NCBI GenBank assembly: GCA_001770415.1
Contig: MEQX01000024.1
Location: forward strand, 86,399-137,825
Direction: 5' to 3'
Origin: Betaproteobacteria bacterium RIFCSPLOWO2_02_FULL_63_19
Lineage (GTDB): Bacteria; Pseudomonadota; Gammaproteobacteria; Burkholderiales; SG8-39
DNA: 51,427 nucleotides
A program made the position numbers and the translations under genes. Positions 28,761-35,369 of the stretch are shown one piece after another; position 1 is the stretch's first letter; every line of letters begins with the position of its first letter. Under the pieces are notes generated by a model. It saw only the letters and a program-made list of their open reading frames with translations, did no database searches and was not told the DNA's origin.

Positions 28761-29585
28761 GTGACGCAGTCAGAGAATTTGTTGCGCGTCCAGGCGGGTC
28801 GGTTCGCCGGAAGCTACTGGAAGGAACTCTGGCGGCACCGTGAGCTGGCCTGGTTCATGGCGCGCCGCGACCTGTTGATACGCTACAAGGACACCGCGCT
28901 CGGCGTCGCCTGGGCGCTGCTGCGCCCTTTGCTGACGATGCTCGTCCTGGTGGTGGTGTTCCATCGGCTGGCGGGATTTTCCGGGCAGGGCGCGCCGTAC
29001 CCGGTGCTGGTCTTCGCGGCGCTGCTGCCGTGGCAGCTATTTTCGTCGGCCCTGTCGGAAGTAGGCAACAGCCTGCTGCAGAACAGCCACATCGTCACGC
29101 GGGTGTATTTCCCGCGGCTGGTGCTGCCGCTGAGCGCGATGGCGGTGGCAATCGCCGACTTCGCGGTCACGCTGGCGCTGCTCGCGCTGCTCATGGTGTT
29201 CTACGGCCAGCTCGTGGGATGGCCGCTGCTCGCACTGCCGGTCTTCGTCGCGCTGGCCGCCCTCACCGCGCTCGCGGCGGGCATCTGGGTATCGGCGCTG
29301 CAGGTGCGCTACCGCGACGTGCGTTTCATCGTCCCTTTCGTGGTGCAGTTCGGCCTGTATCTCTCGCCGGTGGGATTCTCGACATCGGTCGTGCCCGAGG
29401 ACTACCGTCTGCTCTATTCGCTCAATCCGATGGTCGGCGCGATCGACGGTTTCCGCTGGTGTCTGCTCGGCCAGCCCTTCTACTGGCCGGCGGCGGCCCT
29501 GTCCGTGATAGTGACCGCCGTCCTGCTGGTCACCGGCGTTCGCTATTTCCGGTCCGTCGAACGCAGCGTCGCCGACCTGATGTGA
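28761..29585 (+). CDS. Polysaccharide ABC exporter permease (Wzm/TagG/KpsM type)
   Basis: Inner-membrane ABC-2 permease, 274 aa with six predicted helices. The N-terminal amphipathic segment YWKELWRHRELAWFMARRDLLIRYKDTALG is the hallmark of Wzm/TagG exporters of O-antigen, teichoic acid or capsule. Later blocks LPWQLFSSALSEVGNSLLQN and YLSPVGFSTSVVPEDYRLLYSLNPMVG also fit. It uses a GTG start at 28761. A 19-codon frame from ATG 28705 ends on this GTG (GTGA overlap), so translation might be coupled; this is uncertain. The ATPase gene follows after 16 nt. Confidence 0.92.
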   Translation: MTQSENLLRVQAGRFAGSYWKELWRHRELAWFMARRDLLIRYKDTALGVAWALLRPLLTMLVLVVVFHRLAGFSGQGAPYPVLVFAALLPWQLFSSALSEVGNSLLQNSHIVTRVYFPRLVLPLSAMAVAIADFAVTLALLALLMVFYGQLVGWPLLALPVFVALAALTALAAGIWVSALQVRYRDVRFIVPFVVQFGLYLSPVGFSTSVVPEDYRLLYSLNPMVGAIDGFRWCLLGQPFYWPAAALSVIVTAVLLVTGVRYFRSVERSVADLM

Positions 29586-29601
29586 TGCGACAGACATAGC
29601 G

Positions 29602-30933
29602 ATGACCGCTGCCATTTCCGCCCGAGGGCTCTCCAAGCGCTATTTCCTGCGCCACGACCTTGACTGGGTGTCGCCGACGCTGAGAGACGTGCTCTCGGCA
29701 CAACTTCGGCGTGCCGTGCGCGCGCTTGCCGGACGGCCGGTACCGGCATCGCAGACTGCCAGCGAAGAGTTCTGGGCGCTGCGTGAGGTGTCATTCGATC
29801 TTGCACAGGGCGCGCGGCTCGGCGTCATCGGCCGCAACGGCGCGGGCAAGTCCACGCTGCTCAAGCTGCTCTCGCGCATCACCGAGCCCAGCGAAGGCAC
29901 ATTCGAGCTCAGGGGGCGCGCGGCGAGCCTGCTCGAGGTCGGAACCGGCTTTCACCCGGAACTCAGCGGCCGCGAGAACGTGTTTCTCAACGGCGCCATT
30001 CTCGGCATGTCGCGCGAGCAGATCGCGCGGCGCCTGGACGAGATCGTTGCCTTCGCAGGCGTCGAGCGGTTCGTCGATACACCGCTCAAGCGCTATTCGA
30101 GCGGCATGTACGTTCGGCTCGCGTTCTCCGTGGCGGCGCATTTGGAGCCCGACGTGCTGATCCTGGACGAAGTATTCGCCGTGGGTGACGCCGATTTCCA
30201 AAAGAAATGCCTGGCCAAGATGAACGACCTCGGCAGGGAAGGACGCACGCTGGTGTTCGTGAGCCACAACCTGGGCGCGGTCGAGCAACTGTGCACCGAG
30301 GCGCTGTTGCTCGAGAGCGGCCGGGTCACGGCGCATTCGCGCGATGTGGCGGGCGTGGTGCACGCCTATCTCGGTAATGAAGGCAAGGATAAGATCGCGG
30401 AGTGGCGCAATTCCGTCGCCGAGTTTCGCGACTACTGGTTTATTCCGCAGCGCTTTGCATTGACCGATGAGAATGGCACCGTGGTGCAGCGCGCGGTTCG
30501 GTGGGACGAAGCCGTTTTCGTCGAAATTGAAGGCGATATTCCCGACCATGACCCGATGCTGTGCGTTGGATATGCGGTGCACGCCGAGACCGGCGAGTTG
30601 CTCTATTGGAGCGAACATACCGACGGGCCGATGGCGGAGTGGCCCGGGCTCGCTCAAGGACACATCGCGCTTCGCGCGGAAATCCCCCGCGAGTTGCTCA
30701 ACGAAGGTAGCTACCGAATTTCACTGATGGCGGGTTTCGGCGGGGGAGACTGGATCGTGCACCCCGGTGCGGGCGGCCCCGCGCTCGCCCTTCAGGTGCA
30801 CGGAGGATTTGATACGTCGCCCCGCTGGACCAGCCGGCGCCCGGGATTGATCGCACCGCGGGCGCGATGGACGCGTGCGGCTGGCAGGGTTGCGCCGCCG
30901 AGGAGCGAAGCGCCGGCCCCGGAGGAAACCTGA
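29602..30933 (+). CDS. Polysaccharide ABC exporter ATPase with Wzt-like C-terminal domain
   Basis: Cytoplasmic ATPase partner of the permease, 443 aa. The nucleotide-binding domain has Walker A GRNGAGKST (77-85), the signature YSSGM (165-169), Walker B VLILDE (185-190) and the H-loop His222. The insert LEVGTGFHPELSGRENVFLNG is specific to the Wzt/TagH/KpsT group. Residues about 270-400 form a beta-rich domain as in Wzt, which in O-antigen systems recognises the modified end of the glycan. The last 40 residues are Arg/Pro-rich and unlike the family. Together with the permease it should export an undecaprenyl-linked polymer. No glycosyltransferase is found nearby. Confidence 0.93.
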   Translation: MTAAISARGLSKRYFLRHDLDWVSPTLRDVLSAQLRRAVRALAGRPVPASQTASEEFWALREVSFDLAQGARLGVIGRNGAGKSTLLKLLSRITEPSEGTFELRGRAASLLEVGTGFHPELSGRENVFLNGAILGMSREQIARRLDEIVAFAGVERFVDTPLKRYSSGMYVRLAFSVAAHLEPDVLILDEVFAVGDADFQKKCLAKMNDLGREGRTLVFVSHNLGAVEQLCTEALLLESGRVTAHSRDVAGVVHAYLGNEGKDKIAEWRNSVAEFRDYWFIPQRFALTDENGTVVQRAVRWDEAVFVEIEGDIPDHDPMLCVGYAVHAETGELLYWSEHTDGPMAEWPGLAQGHIALRAEIPRELLNEGSYRISLMAGFGGGDWIVHPGAGGPALALQVHGGFDTSPRWTSRRPGLIAPRARWTRAAGRVAPPRSEAPAPEET

Positions 30934-31007
30934 TCGCCGCCGACAGCGGTTTTCCGAGGCGATTGCCGGCGTCCGCAATGGCCAGCGCTGTCCGCAACCG
31001 GCAGGCG

Positions 31008-31280
31008 CTACACCGGAACGATCAAACCGCGCGCAGCGAGTTCTTCTGCGAGCGTAATGACATCGCGCTCGATCGCGTCGCGTGACACGTCGTATTCATC
31101 TATCATTGCGTCGCAGATTTCAGAGAGCGATTTGCCTTCGCCCAGCAACTCCCAGATGCGGGTACCGACCGGATCGAGGCCAAAATAGGTTCCGTCCGTG
31201 AGATGCAGCATGACCGTTTCCTCGCCCACTTTGCGGGCGAGCACATCGTTTGCAATGCGCGCTTTGTCCGATAGTTTCAT
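31008..31280 (-). CDS. Lasso peptide B1 / PqqD-like precursor recognition protein
   Basis: A 90-aa RiPP recognition element. The pattern MLHLTDGTYFGLDPVGTRIWELL followed by a helical half (IERDVITLAEELAARGLI) is that of PqqD, which grips leader peptides. In lasso-peptide systems such a free-standing protein (B1) binds the leader and hands it to the B2 protease. It is encoded divergently from the cyclase (137 nt between the two starts) and converges with the ABC ATPase gene. AGAGGT lies 8 nt before its ATG. Because a lasso-type precursor, cyclase and B2 lie next to it, B1 is more likely than a PQQ role; no pqqABCE is present. Confidence 0.9.
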   Translation of the reverse strand: MKLSDKARIANDVLARKVGEETVMLHLTDGTYFGLDPVGTRIWELLGEGKSLSEICDAMIDEYDVSRDAIERDVITLAEELAARGLIVPV

Positions 31281-31376
31281 GCTGGTGTACCTCTTTCGCG
31301 CTGCGTATGCCGCACTGTCGAATACGATGGCATATTCCTGCGGATTTCATTATCGCTCGTCGCTCAACAACGCACC

Positions 31377-31390
31377 GCACGTTCACGTGC
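31377..31390. promoter_or_regulatory. Perfect palindrome upstream of the lasso cyclase gene
   Basis: GCACGT-TC-ACGTGC lies 27 nt before the cyclase start, in the divergent B1/cyclase region. Its symmetry and position suggest an operator controlling one or both directions. No regulator gene is present in the cluster and no clear -10/-35 pair is visible, so this is a candidate only. Confidence 0.4.
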
Positions 31391-31417
31391 TGAATGTCAA
31401 CAGGCCCTAGTCAAGCG

Positions 31418-33370
31418 ATGAGTGCCATCGCAGGAATCCTTTATTGTGGCGGTGCACCCATCGAGCGGGGGCTCATCGAATCGGTTACCGCCGCGATGGC
31501 CTCCAGGGGACCCGACGGGCGGCGCCATTGGTCCGCCGGCTCAGTGGCACTCGGCCACGGCATGTTGCGCGCCACGCCCGAATCGCTCGAAGAACATCAG
31601 CCCTTGATGAGCCGTGACGGGACGTTGACGCTCGTCTGGGACGGGCGCCTGGACAACCGCGACGAACTGCGCCGGGGTTTGATTGCCAGTGGATCGGAAC
31701 CCCGCGACAACTCCGACGCAGAATTGGTTCTGCAAAGCTACGCCGCCTGGGGCGAGGATTGTCCGGCCAGGTTGCTGGGCGATTTCGCCTTTGCCGTCTG
31801 GGACGCCACACGCAATCGACTGTTCTGCGCACGCGACCACATGGGAGCACGCCCTTTTTTCTACTCACGTCAGAAGGACTTCTTTGCCTTCGCTTCGGAA
31901 GAGGAAGCCCTGATACGGTTGCCCGGGATATCGCGCCGGCCCAGCGAGGAAATGATCGATGTATTGTTGCTGGAGGGCATCATCAACTTGGACGCCTCCG
32001 GCTCCTGGCTGGACGACGTCTCGGTATTGCCGCCCGCGGGATACATGGAAGTTTCGGCATCCGGCGCAATTCGGCTCCAAACGTATTGGCGCCTGGCGCC
32101 TGCAGACGATCGCCGGTACGCCTCGGACGAGGCATGCATCGAAGCGTTCTTGGACGTATTCGGAAAGGCGGTCCGCTGCCGCTTACGCTCTTCCGGCAAT
32201 GTCGCAACGATGATGAGCGGCGGACTGGATTCGGCCGGTATTGCAGCCATGACCAAGCGGCAGCTGCCTCACATATCGGGAAAGGAATTCCACGCCTATT
32301 CTGCGATATCGGATCACCCGGAGACTTGTGTGGAAAGCAAATGCATCCGGAGCCTGACGGTCGATCTGGGAGACAGGGCACATGTCGTGGCCGTTCCATC
32401 CTTCACCGGCATGCTTAGTGTCGACGATCTGGTGGACGTCGGTTGGTCGCGGGCCCATCCCATCGACAACGCCATCGTGCTGCCGGCGATGATGTGCCTG
32501 GCCGCCCATCGCAATGGTCATCGCGTGATGCTGCACGGCGTGTGCGGTGATCTCACTATGTATGTCCCGAACCGCTATATCGCCTATCACCTGCTCGCCG
32601 GGCGATGGGCGCGATCCTGGAGTGAATGCAGCTTCGCGAGCCGCAATTTCACCTATTTGCGCGGTACACCACCGGTCTGGCTTCTGCTTCTGAACCTGTG
32701 GACGGGCTATGCCCCCGGATGGATGAGAGCGATCCGACAGCACGTGCGCGAAATGAGAGTGCGTTCACTTCTGCGAGGAAGCATGATCAATCGCGAACCC
32801 AGCCGATATCGCAGAATGCTCGATCGCGTAGCCGCGGTAACACAAGCGCGGCCGTTGGCGGACCTTCAACAGGCGCATATCCATGCTTTGCTGTTTCCAC
32901 CTGGTATCCGAGGCGGATTGGAAGGATACGACCGTGTAGGCGGGAGGTTCGGTCTGGAACTCAGAGACCCGTGGGCGGACAAGCGGGTGGTGGAGTTCTT
33001 TCTGCGACTACCGCTCCAATACAAGGCACGCAACGGTTGGACCAAGTATCTGATGCGAACCGGGTTCGTGCCTGATCTGGCCCCCGAGATCCGTTGGCGC
33101 ACCGGTGGCGAACACCTGGGGTGGCACTTCATCCGTCGTCTGATGGACGAAACACGGGACTCCCTATCGCAAATCCTCGACGAGGGACTGCCGACCATCG
33201 AAGAATACGTGGACCATCGGGCTGTGCGCGCGCAATATCTCGACTATCGTGCCCGCCCGGGCGACGAAAACCAGCGACATCTCTATGATATATTGACCCT
33301 GATACGTTGGGTGCGGCGAATTTCACGGTTGGGTGGGCGGCGTACCCCTGAATTGGGTCCAGGAGGGTGA
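31418..33370 (+). CDS. Lasso peptide cyclase, asparagine-synthetase-like (C protein)
   Basis: ATP-dependent macrolactam synthetase of 650 aa. In lasso biosynthesis the C protein adenylates the side chain of an Asp/Glu in the core and the freed N-terminal amine attacks it. An N-terminal class II glutamine amidotransferase-like domain (about 1-200, SRGPDGRRHW, VWDGRLDNRDELRR) has Ser at position 2 instead of the catalytic Cys of AsnB (MSAIAG, not MCGIAG), so it cannot use glutamine, as expected for lasso cyclases. The synthetase domain has the PP-loop SGGLDS (267-272). I use the ATG at 31418, where homologues begin; an ATG at 31394 is possible. The precursor gene starts 1 nt after the stop, with its ribosome-binding site inside this gene. 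Confidence 0.92.
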   Translation: MSAIAGILYCGGAPIERGLIESVTAAMASRGPDGRRHWSAGSVALGHGMLRATPESLEEHQPLMSRDGTLTLVWDGRLDNRDELRRGLIASGSEPRDNSDAELVLQSYAAWGEDCPARLLGDFAFAVWDATRNRLFCARDHMGARPFFYSRQKDFFAFASEEEALIRLPGISRRPSEEMIDVLLLEGIINLDASGSWLDDVSVLPPAGYMEVSASGAIRLQTYWRLAPADDRRYASDEACIEAFLDVFGKAVRCRLRSSGNVATMMSGGLDSAGIAAMTKRQLPHISGKEFHAYSAISDHPETCVESKCIRSLTVDLGDRAHVVAVPSFTGMLSVDDLVDVGWSRAHPIDNAIVLPAMMCLAAHRNGHRVMLHGVCGDLTMYVPNRYIAYHLLAGRWARSWSECSFASRNFTYLRGTPPVWLLLLNLWTGYAPGWMRAIRQHVREMRVRSLLRGSMINREPSRYRRMLDRVAAVTQARPLADLQQAHIHALLFPPGIRGGLEGYDRVGGRFGLELRDPWADKRVVEFFLRLPLQYKARNGWTKYLMRTGFVPDLAPEIRWRTGGEHLGWHFIRRLMDETRDSLSQILDEGLPTIEEYVDHRAVRAQYLDYRARPGDENQRHLYDILTLIRWVRRISRLGGRRTPELGPGG

Positions 33371-33371
33371 A

Positions 33372-33545
33372 ATGGCAAACTCCCGACAGCGCAAAGAGAT
33401 CGAATTGCGGAAGCGGAAATATGCGCCGCCCAAACTGACACAGTACGGTTCGGTACGAACCCTGACGCAATCGGGAACCAGTGGCACCAGTGAGAACAAG
33501 CCCTGTGGTTCGGGGCAGGGGCCGCCGAGCAAGAAATGTGTGTAG
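33372..33545 (+). CDS. Lasso peptide precursor (A protein)
   Basis: A 57-codon gene with an ideal start: AGGAGG (33361-33366) and 5 nt to the ATG, the site lying in the cyclase 3' end. The leader has the lasso recognition motif YxxP-x-L-x3-G-x5-T: Y17, P20, L22, G26, T32. Thr at the penultimate leader position is the cleavage hallmark, so the cut is predicted after Q33. The core is then S34-V57 (24 aa), beginning SGTSGTSEN. Glu at core position 8 would close an 8-residue ring with the amine of Ser1. The tail has Cys at core positions 12 and 23 and is rich in Gly/Pro/Lys. A Gly1 start would need cleavage one residue later and a 7-residue ring. I infer the product; no close known lasso peptide is recognised. 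Confidence 0.88.
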   Translation: MANSRQRKEIELRKRKYAPPKLTQYGSVRTLTQSGTSGTSENKPCGSGQGPPSKKCV

Positions 33546-33864
33546 TCGAAGTAGATCGCAGAACGTGGTTCGTATTGGCAACCACCCTTCGCGATTCGGC
33601 CTTTACCTGTTCTTTTGCGGATCCGAATACCGGGATCCCTGGGGCCATGGTCGGTAATTCGGCGCGACGGCCGACGAAGTCGAACCTGTCGTACCTGAAC
33701 CCTTGTCGCAGCATTCGGTCGGCTGCAAGATTTTCAACTGCGCAGCGTTAGGCATTACCTGTTCCAATTCGTAGCGGCAGGCAGGTTACGTCGCCTGCGT
33801 TTCTTCAAGACCCGCCTTCGAGGGCTTGACCAAGGCTCAGCTTCCGCAGGCGGGAAGCAATCTT

Positions 33865-34731
33865 ATGTTGCTCGATCTTCGAACAGCCAGGGTTCAGCAG
33901 GAACTGGACGCCAAGCCATTCCACGAGTGGGTCCTCCCCGACGGCACGTTGTGGACACGCTTCTATTGTTCCGGCAAGCAATACTTGTTGCGTTTCCCCG
34001 GGCTGGCCGACTTTACCGTTTCCGCCAACGGAACGAAAGCGGCGGCTTACCCCATGCCGGGCGTTTCCAGGGCGACGATCGAACATCTCTACCTGAACCA
34101 GATCGTCCCCCTCGCCCTGAGCCGGCAGCGGAAGCTGGTGCTGCATGCCAGCGCCGTGGAAGTGCGGGATCGCGCGGTGGCTTTTTTGGGTGTATCGGGC
34201 CGCGGAAAATCGACGCTTGCGGCGAGCTTTTCCATCAGCGGATACCGTTTTCTGACCGACGACGGCCTGCTGACGGACAAGGAAGGCGACGGCTACATCG
34301 TTCACCCCGGTCATCCCTCCATCCGCCTGTGGGAAGACTCGCGCGAGGCGCTGATTCCCGGTGGCACGGATGCCGCTTCGCCGGTCGACTATACGTCCAA
34401 GGCGCGCCTGCTCGCCGACGATCAAGTCGCGTTCTGTAATGCGGCACGTCCACTGTGCCGCGTCTACTTTCTGGGCGATGGGAACACCGGTCGCGTGGAG
34501 ATCGTACCGCTCGGTGGCCGCGACGCCATGGTCGAACTGGTCAGGCACTCCTTCCTGCTCGACGTCGAGGAGCGCGAAATGCTCGCCCGCCATTTCGAAC
34601 TGCTCTCGGCCCTCGTCGAGATTCCGATGTTCTTCCGGCTCGACTACCCGCGCAGCTACGCGGTCCTGCCCGACGTCCGCGATGCCGTTATCCGGCAGGT
34701 CGCCGAACTGGAAAGCGGCGTTTGTTCATAG
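33865..34731 (+). CDS. HPr-kinase-like peptide kinase of the lasso cluster
   Basis: A 288-aa protein with the HprK-type P-loop GVSGRGKST (109-117), the following Asp pair in LTDDGLL (132-133) and the LHASAVEV strand just before the P-loop. The HPGHPSIRLWEDS block is a family trait of HprK-like proteins in lasso clusters. Characterised relatives (paeninodin system) phosphorylate the precursor on its C-terminal Ser. The domain order fits a Ser kinase and not the PTS HprK, which is a hexamer with another N-domain. The ATG at 33865 is preferred over a TTG at 33826. It lies 319 nt after the precursor. That gap shows no second precursor, promoter or terminator that I can support. Confidence 0.85.
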   Translation: MLLDLRTARVQQELDAKPFHEWVLPDGTLWTRFYCSGKQYLLRFPGLADFTVSANGTKAAAYPMPGVSRATIEHLYLNQIVPLALSRQRKLVLHASAVEVRDRAVAFLGVSGRGKSTLAASFSISGYRFLTDDGLLTDKEGDGYIVHPGHPSIRLWEDSREALIPGGTDAASPVDYTSKARLLADDQVAFCNAARPLCRVYFLGDGNTGRVEIVPLGGRDAMVELVRHSFLLDVEEREMLARHFELLSALVEIPMFFRLDYPRSYAVLPDVRDAVIRQVAELESGVCS

Positions 34732-34778
34732 CTGTGCCCACGGTGCGGCGAGTACGCGGAATTGCCAGTGCCCGCCGC

Positions 34779-35231
34779 TCACGGCGACGAAAACGACCCG
34801 GGTGAAAGGGGACCGTCGAACGTTGCGTAGCGCTCGGACACATCCCACACATCGTTGATTGGCTTGCCTTGGTACTCCACCCAGGCATGCGCATCGAGCC
34901 TGTCTTCAACCAGGCGAACGCCGACGCGCAGTTCGCCGCACACGCCGCGCCGACGCATAAGCCAGAGCAACAACAGGGAGCGCGTGAGACAAGTCGAGGG
35001 CCCGGGCGAATAGCGTCCGGCGATGTTCACCAAGGCCGCGATCGCTGCCAGCCGATCGGCACCCGGGGACGCCCCTGCAACAACCGAGGAACGGTTCAGC
35101 CACGCCTGAAAACGCGACAGCCCCCAAGCGCGCAGCGCAATCCAGAAAAGGGGCAACAGCAGCATGGATGAGACCAACAGATAGCGCTCGGACCACGACA
35201 GCGCGCGAAATCGCGAAAGCTTCCCGGTCAT
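34779..35231 (-). CDS. Lasso peptide B2 leader peptidase (transglutaminase-like)
   Basis: A 150-aa cysteine protease that removes the leader from the precursor. The catalytic Cys81 is in STCLTRSLLLLWLMRRRG, His115 is in DAHAWVEYQG, and an Asp follows at about 127 in INDVWD; this Cys-His-Asp layout and the DAHAWVE block are diagnostic of lasso B2. An N-terminal hydrophobic stretch (LLVSSMLLLPLFWIALRAWG) is common in B2. It is encoded on the minus strand, apart from the other lasso genes, and lies 138 nt downstream of the wzc-like gene. It may therefore be transcribed with that gene. It converges with the kinase gene. Confidence 0.9.
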   Translation of the reverse strand: MTGKLSRFRALSWSERYLLVSSMLLLPLFWIALRAWGLSRFQAWLNRSSVVAGASPGADRLAAIAALVNIAGRYSPGPSTCLTRSLLLLWLMRRRGVCGELRVGVRLVEDRLDAHAWVEYQGKPINDVWDVSERYATFDGPLSPGSFSSP

Positions 35232-35310
35232 TCGAAAAACACTGGAGGACGGCTCAGGATCGATTGGAAATTAATACGGTCGCGACGCAGCAGCTTAGCT
35301 CTGTCGCCGC

Positions 35311-35335
35311 ACCGGGGCCGATGAGCGGCCCCGGT
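35311..35335 (-). terminator. 9-bp GC hairpin between wzc and the B2 gene
   Basis: ACCGGGGCC and GGCCCCGGT pair perfectly around a 7-nt loop, 35 nt past the wzc stop. There is no U-tract on either side, so it may only attenuate or protect mRNA and would not fully separate B2 from the wzc transcript. Confidence 0.5.
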
Positions 35336-35369
35336 ACAACACGCGCCCAGCGTCAAAATGCCGGCGCGC

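Noticed and set aside
31008..31280. Assignment of the PqqD-like protein to PQQ biosynthesis
   Set aside because: No pqqA/B/C/E nearby; the neighbours are lasso-peptide genes, so B1 is the better call.
33536..33751. A possible second small gene after the lasso precursor
   Set aside because: It lacks the leader motif and a Shine-Dalgarno and overlaps the precursor end. Not a second precursor.
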